Notes: generated by a model from the sequence alone, not told the origin. DNA of 64,000 bases from Plazaster borealis (GCA_021014325.1 CM037476.1:12870827-12934826); one strand, 5' to 3'. Shown: positions 34,811 to 45,149, numbered from the stretch's first letter. Numbers and translations: made by a program.

Positions 34811-35159
34811 GGCAAAAACCTTGCTGAGCAACACCCATGCACTGCACGTACACGGATATTACCATGAAGATAAGAGTCTTCCAGTGTCTTTCTCAAAGCC
34901 TTATTATTACATGAATTGAAAGGTAATTTGCATGCGACTATAGAGACATTGCGTGCTGATGCTGTTCACTGAACATCATTAACGGCACACACTATGTTAC
35001 TCAGAGCATGGTAATCATTCAAAAATACAATGTGTACACAAAATAAAGGATGATCTTGCAGAATGTCAACTTCTCAAAAAAGTTAATTTACAGTGAACAT
35101 GAATTATTCTACGGTACACTTATGTATTTTGTTTTAATAATGTTAATTTTTAACTGCCT

Positions 35160-35625
35160 CTAGCCGCCGGGCTAGCTCGATGGTCTAGTGGTAAGACGTA
35201 TGCTCTAGCAATGCAAAGGTCGTGGGTTCGAATCCCAACCGAGTGATTTGCCTGTGAAAGGGAAAGTATACAGTGCTTAATACACATCGGTGTATGGGTA
35301 AAAACAAATTATATTTATTATGTTACTGTAGAGTAGCGAAAATGTGCCTTGCATACAGCGGAAATGTGGGTTCGAATCCCACCCTGGTTGATCATGGTAC
35401 TTTATAACTTTTATTACTCCGGCAAATCACTAGCCCTACATGCAAGTCTAGTGGTAAGTTATCTGTTCTGGGAAGGCAAAGGTTGTGGGTTCGAATCCCA
35501 CCCAAGTAATATGCCTGTGGATTTTATTTGTTTTTGGTTTTTTTGTTCACATGACTTAGGAAAGAACTGCGTATACAGTGCTTAACACACAATGGAGTAT
35601 GGGTGAAAAACAAATAATAACCATA
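35160..35625 (+). repeat. SINE family 3, two copies in tandem
   Basis: The first copy at 35168-35315 reads ggctagctcgatggtctagt, ggtaagac, gcaatgcaaaggtcgtgggt and tcgaatccca, with body tatacagtgcttaatacaca. The second at about 35430-35625 reads gtctagtggtaagttatctg, aaaggttgtgggttcgaatc and tatacagtgcttaacacaca. A fragment gtgggttcgaatcccaccct at 35368 lies between them. Confidence 0.75.
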
Positions 35626-35634
35626 ATCTAGTTT

Positions 35635-36002
35635 TAAAGGCAAAGAAATTGGAACCGTTCGATTATTTTAATCCTATATAATATATAATAAAACTAACCT
35701 GTGAAAATTTCATTTCAAACTGTGGGAGCTTTTTTTGAGATATCGCCGAAATTCTGGAACGGTTATGTCCGCGCAGGAAGAATAATCCATAATTGGAACA
35801 CGATCTGAGAAACGTTTCATGCAGAAAAGTTTCTCAAATTGAAATGTTTTTGAATCCCTCTCTCTAAAACCACATTCCTTTGAACGGAATTGTTTCTCAA
35901 AATGTTATACATTATCAACAGCTGCAGTGCTTCTTACCAAGTATGTTTTGATGGTCATTAATTGTTGGAGTAATTTAATAAAAAGGTATACCCTCCCTTT
36001 AA
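35635..36002. mobile_element. MITE family 2a copy
   Basis: It contains aaaactaacctgtgaaaatt, tgagatatcgccgaaattct, cgcaggaagaataatccata, atctgagaaacg and cttcttaccaagta, colinear with 30165-30553. The terminal arms are diverged. Confidence 0.7.
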
Positions 36003-36475
36003 ACTTGTTCATTATCAGGTGTCAGCCCAACACTGTACAGTACTTCTTTTAATTACTGTGCCTATAACTGGAAAGTACATTAAAACTAATATGCTAATAG
36101 CCAAACACATAAATAAACACATGTCCTTGATTGATGAGCAAGTCAAATACATGTAACTCTCTTGCTCGTCAAGTAACTCTCAATACGTTTTTCTCTGTTC
36201 ATAATCTATATGAAGGTTAATTATGTTTTTCTTAAAAAAAATTATTTATTCTTTGGCTTTGACAACAGCTTTTGGCCCTCTTGTTTTTGGTACTTTTGGA
36301 ACATGCCTGGCATAAAAGGTAAGATTGTGTCGAATATACCCGTTGTAATTTTTTTTGTCTGCTTGTCCTTTGTGGGTTGTTTTGTTGCATGATAAAATAT
36401 TACAGAAGTTGCGGCAATATGTTTTCTAAATGACATTTTTGCATGATGAGACTGAAACTTCATAGTACATGCACT

Positions 36476-36848
36476 TAAAGGCACTGAACATGTTTGGAAA
36501 TTGTCAAAGACCAGTGTTCTCACTTGGTGTATCCCAACATATGCATAAAATAACAAGCCTATGAAAATTTGGGCTCAATTGGTCATCGAAGTTGCAAGAA
36601 AATGATGAAAGAAAAAACACCCTTGTTGTACAAATTTGTGTGCTTTCAGATAGGAATAAAAACTTCTTGCAAGAAGTTTTTATTATTTTAGTGAGAAATT
36701 ACCACCTTCTCAAAAACTACGTTACTTCAGAGGGTGTCATTTCCTACAATGTTTTAAACTATCAACAGCTCTCTGTTGCTTGTTACCAAGTAAGTTTTTA
36801 TGCTAATATTTGTTTTGAGTCATTACCAAACGTGTACGATACCTTAAA
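36476..36848. mobile_element. MITE family 2b copy
   Basis: It has ggcactgaacatgtttggaa, ccagtgttctcacttggtgt, gggctcaattggtcatcgaa, gttgcaagaaaatgatgaaa, and right arm cattaccaaacgtgtacgat. It is close to the copy at 32187-32575. Confidence 0.8.
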
Positions 36849-37770
36849 GAGGTATCAACATCTGTCCACTCATGTGACAGAGTGGTGGCACAACGTTTAA
36901 AGACACACTGTTCTCCACTTATCATCAGACATCAGAAGAATTCAAAAGGAATGGGCCCATAGGCCATCAGCGCCGATACTAAAGTAACATTTTAGGGGGC
37001 ACAAGGGGGTGCACCATATTTTGTAGGGGGCACTTCTGGCCAATAAACACTGTAGTTTCCGTTTGCATTTTTCCTAAACAAGCCCTTTTGTCAGCGCTCT
37101 CTTTATATGTCATTTACACCCCCCCCACACCTCCTTTTCTAAACATCACATATTGATAATTTAAGAAACAGGATTTGTATGTACATGTACTATGTATTTA
37201 GTTTGTGCATGTAGGTGTTGGAAGTGTGATGGCAGTGGCATCGCAAGCTTAATAACTCATACAAATATCAAATAACGGGAGGAAAATGCAGAGCCCCTGT
37301 ATAATGTAGGCCTAAAACTTCACAAAGGCAATGGAGGCAATTACCTCAGTGCCCCTAGTCATATACCTTGGTGCCTCTTGAAACATTCCAGAAGAAATTT
37401 AAAAATTCCTTTATACAAGTGCCCTTTACTGAGAAAAATATTGCTGAAGTATCAGGCTTAATAATGTACTGCACCATGCAGAAGTACATGTACATACATA
37501 CAAATGACGAGTGTTGGCAACTGGGAGAAAAACTAATTAGCACGATTCGGTAAGGTTAAGTATTGTTCATCCGAGGCGGGCGGGAGCTTTATTTGCATTA
37601 CAAGACAATCCATCCATCCTGCACTAAATACTTCACCAGTTTCATTATTAACCCAATGGCCAATACATGCTCACTGAGGAGGAAAGTTCCATGCATGCAG
37701 ATTGTTGACAAAACTGCTGTCAGGCTCAATACACTTTACACTACAAAGACCACAAAACTGATCATACATT
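36849..37770. other. Intronic stretch, mostly unrecognised
   Basis: The segment 37320-37460 resembles 1920-2050. The C run at 37121 is simple sequence. No exon was found. Confidence 0.4.
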
Positions 37771-37775
37771 TGGCA

Positions 37776-38130
37776 TGTCGTGGCTGAGCGGTCAAAGCGC
37801 ACTGGACTCAAGCTCTGGTGTTTCTGATCAGCAGAGTGTGGGTTCGAGTCCCTGTCATGACACTTGTATCCTTGAGAAAGATGCCTTACCATAATTGCTT
37901 TGTTCTTCGGATGGGACATTAAGCCGTACATCCCGTGTGCTAGGATTGGTAGGGCACGAGAACCCAGACCACTTATCGTGGAAGAGTAGGGATTAACCCC
38001 GGTGTTTCTGGCTTACATAGCAAGCACCCTTGTTTACAGATTTCCTCAGGCTTGCGAGTTGCAGTAATTAAGTTTATGTATGAGGCATCCTTGGTTTCAT
38101 GACCAGAAATATATAATAATAATAACAAAA
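37776..38130 (+). repeat. tRNA-derived SINE family 1 copy
   Basis: The head is atgtcgtggctgagcggtca, aagcgcactggactcaagct and gtgggttcgagtccctgtc. The body has accataattgctttgttctt and atgggacattaagccg. It ends near ataatataataataacaaa-like AT repeats just before exon 5 of the host gene. Confidence 0.75.
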
Positions 38131-38175
38131 AAGATTGTAAAATAAATATCCACTTCTATCATGTCATACATATAC

Positions 38176-38239
38176 CTTTTGTTAAACCCTCTCCAAGTGA
38201 AGAGCGGCATCGCCTGCATAGAAGAGACAACGAAGACTC
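38176..38239 (-). CDS. UBE3D: UBE3D-like gene, exon 5
   Basis: The minus-strand acceptor ggcctgatctcttccag precedes 64 nt and the donor GTATATG. In phase 0 it reads ESSLSLLCRRCRSSLGEGLT, then K and one base. The CxxC followed by LGE matches the order I recall in vertebrate UBE3D (ICKRCKVMLGE). The CRRC pair probably helps form a metal-binding or structural knuckle with the cysteines of exons 3 and 4, which is inference. It follows exon 4 in phase 0 and leaves phase 1 for exon 6. It is too short to show in an ORF scan. Confidence 0.9.
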
Positions 38240-38627
38240 CTGGAAGAGATCAGGCAAGAAAAAAACATTAGGTTTAAGCCAGAACACAATGCACACAAAA
38301 TATTTTACCTACAAGCAGACAAAATATACAAAATTCGTCATGTTGCTAAAAGTTTATAACGACACTAATAGTTGTCACTTGAATGCACATGGCTACTGGC
38401 TACGGCTGGATCACTGCGTCATCATGCACTGAAGTATAGAACGTTCTTAGCAACATCCAACTTCTTGTGGTCAGACCAGCCCCCTCCCTCCACCCCCTCC
38501 CTCTGTCTCCCTATTCATTGTTTACCCCTTGCCCTGTCTGTTTGCTCTCTGTCTCTATTCATGTATTTCCACTTTAATGCTTTTGTTACACTCATACCGG
38601 TTCATGTGTGTTGTCTAGTCATTTAGC

Positions 38628-38680
38628 CTTCGAGAAAGACTCTGCTAGGGTCGAAACGTCAGGCCATTAACTATTTTTTG
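38628..38680 (+). repeat. Penelope-like/hammerhead-related repeat motif
   Basis: The stretch ccttcgagaaagactctgct, then agggtcgaaacgtcaggcc, resembles the GTCGAAACGTC words found at the ends of Penelope-like retroelements, where they derive from a hammerhead ribozyme. A partly inverted relative lies at 29262-29305. The full ribozyme core is not visible, so this rests on recalled motif similarity. Confidence 0.35.
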
Positions 38681-39683
38681 CAACTTACAAAATTGCTTGA
38701 TTTCACACCACAAGCTGGTTCTTTTTGATTGGATAACAATTTGACTATAAATTTGAATTGACTGAAAACCTTTCCTCTGCGCTTTGTTTTGCACAGTTAA
38801 CATGGGGGTAGGATAAGTACATGTAATCTGCTGTAGCATGCACTATAAAGTTAATCTTGTGGTCCAACAAAAGAGCGCCCTCATGTATCAAGAACACAAG
38901 ACCTTAAAAACTTCATGCCCTCCTTCATGGATCCCATTCACCTGACGTAATCTCATCACAATAATTTTGCGCCTTTTTGGCAGTCAATGTTCCTGCGTGT
39001 TATACAGTATAGTGCGCATTTTAGAACATCAGCATTTTGTGTGTGCCAACCATATTTGTATACGTGCAGTTTGACTCCCAAAATGGCAAGCTTGGCAGAG
39101 GGTAGCCTCATGTGACATTGGTGAAAGGGGTAAATAGAGAATAAGTCAGGTGTATTTTGGACCATTCAAAAGTGCACTATAAATTTAAACGGCATTGAGT
39201 GTAAAAGGGAAAAATTGGGATTGTATTTTTGGTCTTTTGATAGAAAAAACATTTGTAAGATTTGAAACATTGCATAGTGGAAATATAATCTAGTAAGGTT
39301 TGCATTATCATGAATCTCTCTTATGAGTTGTGGAGTTTCAGAAATGAACCGGTGGTATACCAACTTGAAGTTTCGATCAGTATTCTCTGATCGTCTCCAG
39401 AAGAAAGGCAAACTAAATTACAAATCTCATTGTATCGCTGGGTGCTAGTTCACAGGTCAATACAGCCAACCAATGTAAGAACATGTGGTATGCCATACCC
39501 AACTATGAAGCAATTCAAGTATAGACAATGTTACTTGCAAGTCAGAGACCAAGAAAAACTCTAGATCCCATGATCAAAATCGAGAATATTACAATTATAT
39601 ATTAGTCCTCGCTAATACTTTATTTAAAATTTGAATTGACCTTTTCCGATATGAAACTTCAATATTGCAAAGGAAAATGTCTT

Positions 39684-40052
39684 AAAGGAACATTACAGAA
39701 CTGGTAATTAAAATTTTCTTTAAGATCACAGATTTACATAAAACTTACACGGTCTAATGATGATGATAGTAGAAAACATCCCTAGAAATATTTCTGTCTG
39801 AAATGCCATATTTGATGAGAAATAAATAAAACTAATTTCCGATTGGAGTTTATCGCTCATGAGCGTTTTGTTCATGCATAACACATGCAAATGTGTAATC
39901 GGTTTTTCACTATTTTCTCGTGACCCAGATGGCCGATCGATCTCAAACTCCTACAGGTTTGTCAGTTTATGTATATGGTGGATTATATAAAGTGCTTACA
40001 CTGCCAGCAACTGGTTTGTTAGCAAAAACCAATTCTGTAATGCTCCTTTAAC
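39684..40052. mobile_element. MITE family 2c with aaaggaacattacagaa ends
   Basis: The inverted ends are aaaggaacattacagaactg and accaattctgtaatgctcct then tt. The interior has cttacacggtctaatgatga, tagaaaacatccctagaaat and ggccgatcgatctcaaactc. There is no ORF. A weaker relative is at 12063-12358. Confidence 0.75.
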
Positions 40053-40177
40053 AACAAAACTTTGTGCAGTTTTTCCAGTTTTCTATGGCACTAAAACTGA
40101 AGACAAAAGCGGAAATCAGCTAATCAGTTGAGAAGGTTACAACCTGCCTGTTTAATACTGTCAACAAGAAAACTAAC

Positions 40178-40403
40178 CTTTCGTTTGACAGGAGCATCTG
40201 TAGTCGGCCGTAGTATAAAAGCCTCTTTGCAAAGCATGCTGGGATGCAATAGAAGGTAGAGAGCACCCACCAGGCAGTCCGTGTCCGATGGCAACAGCGA
40301 CTGGTTTGCAAACTGCCCCGTCTCTTTGTTGCCATGGCAACACCAGTTCTCAGAAAGCTCTCTCCAGTTCTCGGAGGGAAGGGGGAGAACTCTGTCAAAC
40401 GTG
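40178..40403 (-). CDS. UBE3D: UBE3D-like gene, exon 4 (most diagnostic exon)
   Basis: The acceptor ttgttcttgtag precedes 226 nt and donor GTTAGT. One base completes a cysteine codon from exon 3, and the exon then reads TFDRVLPLPSENWRELSENW, CCHGNKETGQFANQSLLPSD and TDCLVGALYLLLHPSM, ending APVKRK. The order RVLPLPSENW, WCCH, FAN..L.P, DC..G corresponds to what I recall of human UBE3D (RVLPLPSENW, WCCH, FANK.L.P, NDCF.G), the signature of the HECT_2 family. The paired cysteines, the histidine and the later DC are likely structural or catalytic for ubiquitin transfer, but which cysteine carries ubiquitin cannot be decided here. Only this frame is open across the exon with matching phases on both sides. 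Confidence 0.95.
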
Positions 40404-40754
40404 CTACAAGAACAAAATTAAACAGTAGATCCAACTTAGTTTGTTGGAATTGCCATTTATGGAAATCATGATTGCAAAAATGTTAAGCACTACTAGCTGT
40501 GCTCAGAATTTTTATTTTTTATTTTAATTTTTTTTATGAGATATTGCCCAGTTCAAAATGTTAAACTATGTAGGTATTTGTTTTTCTCATTTCAATTATG
40601 GTCTTGTAAAAGAACTTTTGGTCCAGTAAACATTTTGAGCTACAAAACCTCCAGTCTTGTGGATTTTCCCACAAATTTTAGCCCTGCTCAATTCTATGCA
40701 CCAATCACACCGTTCTAATGAGTTGTCTGCATCCAGAAAATGCTCAACACTCAC
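40404..40754 (-). other. UBE3D: Intron 3 of the UBE3D-like gene, with hAT-like MITE fragment
   Basis: It is short (351 bp). At 40545-40690 it carries the right end of hAT-like family 1: tctcatttcaattatggtct, ttggtccagtaaacattttg, cttgtggattttcccacaaa and terminal ttagccctg. Confidence 0.75.
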
Positions 40755-40924
40755 CATTGATTCAATGCAATCTTGGCTCTGCACATCCCACATGTGAGGA
40801 TACAGGAAGCCTGGCTTAAGAATTGACATTCATCTTTCTCTCTGGCTTCGGAAACCTCCCTGATGTCCATAGACTGACCCTCGTCCGCCACCTGCAACCT
40901 CATGTGGAGACCCTCTTCAGGTAC
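40755..40924 (-). CDS. UBE3D: UBE3D-like gene, exon 3
   Basis: The acceptor ctacttttgaccag precedes 170 nt and a strong donor GTGAGTG. In phase 0 it reads VPEEGLHMRLQVADEGQSMD, then IREVSEAREKDE and ends SCILTCGMCRAKIALNQ plus two bases. GLHMRLQ and TCGMC match the order GLHLRLQ and SCGE that I recall in the vertebrate protein. The CxxC is probably part of a metal-binding cluster with the cysteine created at the exon 3/4 joint and WCCH in exon 4. Confidence 0.92.
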
Positions 40925-41109
40925 CTGGTCAAAAGTAGGGAACAATGTTCATTGTTTTTCTTCACGAATTTTGAAAAATCACTGTGATAAACCTAGTCTG
41001 GCAAGTGACAAAGGTGAGCACACTGTAAACATTGTAAATAATCAAGTAATAAACCACTAGGGAAATTGATAAGGGGTAAATTTTGTAATTAGTTTTGGGT
41101 TGAAGAAAG

Positions 41110-41300
41110 GAAAGTATGGCTTCTGACTGGCACCCCCGAACAAAGATGTTGACAAAATAGGGAGACTGCCAACATTAGGGCCAGATAGCTCAGCTGGTAG
41201 AACGCCAGTACATTAATCCGGAGGTCGCAGGTTCAAATCTCGCTCATAGTCAATTTATCTTTGTTTAACCCAAAATCATTGTAAATAATGTAAGATTAGT
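41110..41300 (+). repeat. tRNA-derived SINE family 4 copy
   Basis: It has cccccgaacaaagatgttga, ccagatagctcagctggtag, cattaatccggaggtcgcag and gttcaaatctcgctc, colinear with 22595-22760. The A and B boxes are still visible. Confidence 0.8.
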
Positions 41301-41654
41301 TCCATAGAAAATGTTTCAAAACATTTTGCATGGGAAACTTGAAATGGAATGGGAGTTAATGCAACACAAGGTAAATTGACCTTGATCCTCCATAGACATC
41401 CAAAAAGTACACCCCTTGTATATTGCCAGGGTCAAACAATGGCAAACACGCGTGACTACGTGCTGTGCTTACTGTATGAAAAAGAATGACGTAGGCACTA
41501 AAGATGCAAATCCAAGATGAACACGCAAGCTGGCCACCTAATTTTCTTGCTCCCCTGTGAATTACACTTGACTCTTTTACCAAATTTGTCTGAGTTTGCT
41601 TGAACCGTTAAGCAGCACTATGATAAATTGGCCCCAGGTCATGAGGTATGACCA

Positions 41655-41850
41655 GGGCCCAATTTCATAGAGCTGCTTAAGCACAAAAAGTAGCTCAGCA
41701 CAAAATCAATTATGCTCACTGGATTTAGGTTACTAGCCAAAACACCATTTCACGTGTACCATCTGTGACTTGTATCCTGCACTACTTTTTGCTTAGCAGC
41801 AAACTGTTGCAATATTTTCTGCTTAAAGCAGCTCTATGAAATTGGGCCCA
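41655..41850. repeat. MITE family 3, compact hairpin copy
   Basis: The inverted ends are gggcccaatttcatagagct with gcttaag and cttaaagcagctctatgaaa with ttgggccc. The interior has aagtagctcagcac and its partner ctactttttgcttagcag. This is a tidy representative of the family. Confidence 0.8.
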
Positions 41851-41905
41851 TTTAGTGTTCCTTCCTCCTTGGTTGCAATAAGGTGATCATGTATCATGTA
41901 CTTAC

Positions 41906-42056
41906 CCAGTGAAGTCCATTGCAGGTTTTCGGAAGAAGTTTGATTCCATTCAGCTGAAAGACATCACACCATTTATCTGACAGGAAATTTATGTTCAGGG
42001 AGTGGGGAAGAACTTCAACTTGGAACCTACTTGGTATGATCGGACACTCATTTTGG
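41906..42056 (-). CDS. UBE3D: UBE3D-like gene, exon 2
   Basis: The acceptor gttttgctatacag precedes 151 nt and donor GTAAGTAC. After completing an arginine codon from exon 1 it reads QNECPIIPSRFQVEVLPHSL, NINFLSDKWCDVFQLNGIKL and LPKTCNGLHW. The end (QL...I.L.P.TC.GLHW) corresponds to the region I recall as QLP.EVRLVPSSCRGLQF in human UBE3D. It ends in phase 0. Confidence 0.92.
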
Positions 42057-42339
42057 CTGTATAGCAAAACATAACAATGATATAGAGAGTTTATTAAATA
42101 AATTATTAACATCACCATTTATCTTACTGGTAATGAAACCAAGGGACACTATAAAGCGACTAGCACTGTGACCTGGAGGCCTGAATGATGATTGAAGAAA
42201 AGAAATATAAAACAAAGCCAACACAAACAGCTGTTCTATGAACCAGAATTGAACAAAACCTTTAAACATTTTGGGAATATTTGTAAATGTATGTAATGTG
42301 CACACTTGAGCTGATGTTGCGAATATCCCAACCCTCACT

Positions 42340-42685
42340 GCTCAGGGGCCAATTTCATATCGCTGCTTAACGGTAAGCAATTTTCTAGTGCTAACTTTAG
42401 CAGAAAAATTTGCTTTTAAAAGTGTAAGCATATTTACAGGTTAGCAAGAAAATTAGGCAGCCAGCTTGCGCATTCATCAATGGATTGTTACATCGTTCAT
42501 TTTCATACAGTAAGCACCGGAAGGTTAGCATGCCTTTTTGTGTGCTTACGGTTAGCAGCGCTATGAAATGGAAACTCACAGCGCTATGAAATGGAAACTC
42601 ACAGCGCCATGAAATGGAAACTCACGCTGTTAGCACAAAATCAGCCGTTAATTTAAGCAGAGACTATGAAATTGGGCCCAGGTCC
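42340..42685. repeat. MITE family 3 with internal 23-bp triplication
   Basis: The ends are gggccaatttcatatcgctg with cttaacgg and taatttaagcag with actatgaaattgggccc. At 42557-42625 the unit agcgctatgaaatggaaact plus cac is repeated three times. The unit resembles the family's own terminal sequence, so local slippage has expanded an internal copy of the end. Confidence 0.75.
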
Positions 42686-43214
42686 CTAGTGCAGTCAAGG
42701 ACTGGAGGGTTACGATCATGGTAACTGTTGAGCTGAAAAAAAGTTTATTTGCTCAACATTTTTTTACTTTTGAGAAATTGTGAGATCTGGAGAGTGCATG
42801 CTCAATCTCTTGGCGTCTTGCTTTAAAAGTAAAGTGGCGTACTAAGTGACATCTTGAAGTTGAAGTCAGGACAGTCTTGCAAAATATTGCTCTGAACTGT
42901 CATTGTATTTAATTTCAACTGAATGTTTATATTAATTTAAGCCATCGATGTTATTTTGTTTGTCAGCAACCGAGGAATAATCAGACAAATAATATTTCAA
43001 CAATTTGGGGATTTCAGAGTTGTGACAAATTAATACTTAGTCTATTCTTATTTATATTGAAATGAATCACTCGTCGAAGGGACGAAGAAGTGCCCAAGAT
43101 ATATTTATTGCAAAACAAGCGACCGGAGGAAGGGCCAACCAATCCACATTCATAATTATCCCATACCATAGCAATTAGAACTAATTTTAGCTGTCGCCAA
43201 CCTAGTGAACTTGG

Positions 43215-43305
43215 AATGTACTGTCAGTGTCAGAAAGTGTCAGTATCATGTCACTGTCACTCAGCTCAGTGACTGTCACTGACTGTCAGCAGGTCAGAGT
43301 GTCAT
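43215..43305. repeat. Degenerate tgtca/tgac short-period repeat
   Basis: The words tgtcagtgtcag, gtcactgtcactcag, gtgactgtcactgactgtca and aggtcagagtgtc recur within about 90 bp. Units of 6-10 bp are irregular. No function is evident. Confidence 0.65.
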
Positions 43306-43605
43306 AATTAAGCCTGTAAAAATACTATTAAACAAAAGGTAAGGCCACATAAGCCAATTGGGTCAATAAGATACTTGTATTTTGGGGGGAAAAGTGGCGG
43401 TTCGATTCGGCAGTGATTAACAATAACAGAAACAATGACAAACATTTATACAATTGAACCACCATGCACTAAAAAGCGTAAACAAACAATAACAATCCAA
43501 AATCCAGAGCACTGCACTGCTGAGCAGACGATAACTACTCTTGCATTCTAAAGCTACATTTTGCGGGGGAAAAATGTTACACCATGTAAATTACACTTTC
43601 CTTAC

Positions 43606-43721
43606 CGTGGTTTGTCTTCATCACACGAGTTCTGTATCTGTAAAACAACCTGCACTGCACGAATTTGTTTACGAACCTCAATGAAGACCGTGGACACGTT
43701 CTCACAAAACGGCGCCGCCAT
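43606..43721 (-). CDS. UBE3D: UBE3D-like gene, exon 1 with start codon
   Basis: On the minus strand ATG at 43721-43719 lies in aaaATGGCGG. The exon reads MAAPFCENVSTVFIEVRKQI, then RAVQVVLQIQNSCDEDKP plus two bases to donor GTAAGG. The start is the first ATG of this frame, and the splice joins exon 2 in phase. The FIEVR...... pattern resembles the FLEVRGQLQS start that I recall for the vertebrate protein. The product is a predicted E3 ubiquitin ligase of the HECT_2 family, acting with an E2. No signal peptide or membrane segment is present, so a cytosolic or nuclear protein is likely. Confidence 0.9.
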
Positions 43722-44806
43722 TTTGAATTAATTTTTTTCCGAACTCTTGATGGCGACATTTCACTTTTTCTGTGGCGAAGGCGGAGGTACCCGTTTCATT
43801 TTCGTCATTTATTTTTTCTGAGAAAAAAATGGCTAATAAACGACTTCCTAAACTCACGCGGTAAACGGGTTGCATTTTCACTCTAAGACAAGACCAGCCG
43901 TCAATTTTGTAGGCCGTAGAATTTTACTGGTGAGTCAATTATGCCAAGCCGGGAAACTTTAGTGTGCGCCGCCGCCCCGGTGCCACTTTTGTATACTATA
44001 ATAAGTTTTCTCACTTTTTGGGGCGCGCCTCAGGTTGTCTGCACACCTGACACCCCCATCACCGCATGCTTTATTTATGTACAATAACAGGGGGCGGGGG
44101 GGGGGGGGGGGTAAAAACAAAATCAAGAAATGAAAATAGACACATGCTGAACAAATTTGTTTTTAAGCCCATTTGTTTTATTTTATGTTTCTCTCTTTGT
44201 AGCCTACAAACAAAACAGAAAGCGTGCTCTGTGGGCCTATAATGTTTATCATTATGAGAAATATTACTTTTGGCCAAAATAATATTTTACCAGGGTGCCG
44301 TGTGCAAAAGAGTTAAGTAGCCTACATACGCACACACTGATTGGCTGATAGTCAATCGGTCAAAACGGTTTGGGCGGAGTGGGAGGGGTAGGACTGAAGG
44401 GGGGGTCGATATAGCAAGGTTTTTTTGTGCTGCAGTTTTTTAATAATCGTTGTTGGGTATTTGTATATATAATTACTTTTATCTAAAAAAATATATTGAT
44501 ACAAACATGGCATGACAGCACTATGATTTTGATTATTTGTTCTGTTTCATATAGGTCACTTCATGCGGCTGATCCTAAAAACTTGTGGCCCTTTTCGAAA
44601 CCACAACTTGCGATACTCGGCTTCGGGCTTAGGCTCTGTCCACCTGTTTGGATCACGTACCGAAAGCTGCGTTTTATGAATAACTGCGGCAGGCTCAGCC
44701 GGAGCCCCGTGAGTCAAATTCTTGGTTTCGAAAAGGGCAACTAGTAATTTGCATACAACAGAAACTGCACGTGTGTAATTTCCGCGCGTGGCATATGCAC
44801 CACAAA
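43700..44806. promoter_or_regulatory. Probable promoter region of UBE3D, possibly bidirectional
   Basis: The UBE3D start carries gccgccattttg (43714-43725), a YY1-like motif often found at TATA-less animal promoters. About 1.1 kb away an opposite-strand aaaATGGCG (44804-44812) precedes a candidate first exon. The interval has CpG-bearing stretches (gcgccgccgccccggtgcc near 43967, ggggcgcgcc near 44020), a G run at 44090-44111 and a foldback MITE at 44587-44738. The exact transcription start cannot be placed. Confidence 0.5.
44587..44738. repeat. Foldback MITE with ggcccttttcgaaacca ends
   Basis: The left end ggcccttttcgaaaccaca and right end cttggtttcgaaaagggc are inverted repeats. The interior has gggcttaggctctg and gcaggctcagccggagcccc. 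The 152 bp folds as a hairpin and resembles the centre of the palindrome at 28.2 kb. Confidence 0.8.
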
Positions 44807-45120
44807 ATGGCGACTGATGAATTTACAGGTAAGACTGCTCTCATAAAAAAATCTTAATTTTTTTAAGTTATCCAGTATAAATACGACAACAATGCACAAA
44901 CTCTGAAATGTGTGGTTTAGTAGGTTATTTCAGTCAGAGTAAAGCCGGAAATAAGTGATGGGAATAATGAAGAAATTGTATTTCTTTTTGGACAGTGGAT
45001 TCGAAAAACATTCCTGAGTCGCTCTTTGCTCGCTGGCTGTTCACTTGCGAAAAACGCCGGCGCAAGTTAGCTCTACTGCATCGGGGAGTTTATGGCATTT
45101 CTCTCGAACCATGTTTGTAG
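44807..45120 (+). CDS. Candidate divergent gene: two possible 5' exons
   Basis: Exon 1 would be 44807-44828, ATGGCG... reading MATDEFT plus one base, followed by an excellent donor GTAAGA. Exon 2 would start at 44996 after a strong acceptor (tgtatttctttttggacag). The join gives V, then DSKNIPESLFARWLFTCEKR and RRKLALLHRGVYGISLEPCL, ending at TAG (45118-45120) or splicing at the GT just before it (tgttt then gtagga). The second exon looks protein-like (amphipathic, then basic), but I do not recognise the family. If spliced onward, the next exon would have to lie beyond the LINE array. If not, the product is only about 49 residues. Confidence 0.4.
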
Positions 45121-45149
45121 GACTACCCAGAAGGATTCGTTGAAAACTA

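Larger units (their letters stand above)
27424..38175 (-). other. UBE3D: Intron 5 of the UBE3D-like gene (about 10.8 kb)
   Basis: It runs from donor GTATATG after exon 5 to acceptor atccacag before exon 6. Its content is almost entirely interspersed repeats, listed separately. The phase across it (one base plus two) is consistent. Confidence 0.75.
38240..40177 (-). other. UBE3D: Intron 4 of the UBE3D-like gene
   Basis: It runs from donor GTTAGT after exon 4 to the acceptor of exon 5. It holds a family 2c MITE and a Penelope-like motif. The remainder (38690-39680) shows nothing I recognise. Confidence 0.7.
40925..41905 (-). other. UBE3D: Intron 2 of the UBE3D-like gene
   Basis: It contains SINE family 4 at 41110-41300 and MITE family 3 sequences at 41460-41640 and 41655-41850. 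The remainder shows nothing I recognise. Confidence 0.75.
42057..43605 (-). other. UBE3D: Intron 1 of the UBE3D-like gene
   Basis: It runs from donor GTAAGG after exon 1 to the acceptor of exon 2. It contains a family 3 MITE (42340-42685) with a triplicated internal unit and a tgtca-rich patch (43215-43305). The remainder has no recognised feature. Confidence 0.75.

Noticed and set aside
44071..44277. 68-codon minus-strand ORF ending in a proline run
   Set aside because: The prolines come from a G homopolymer. It has no other support.
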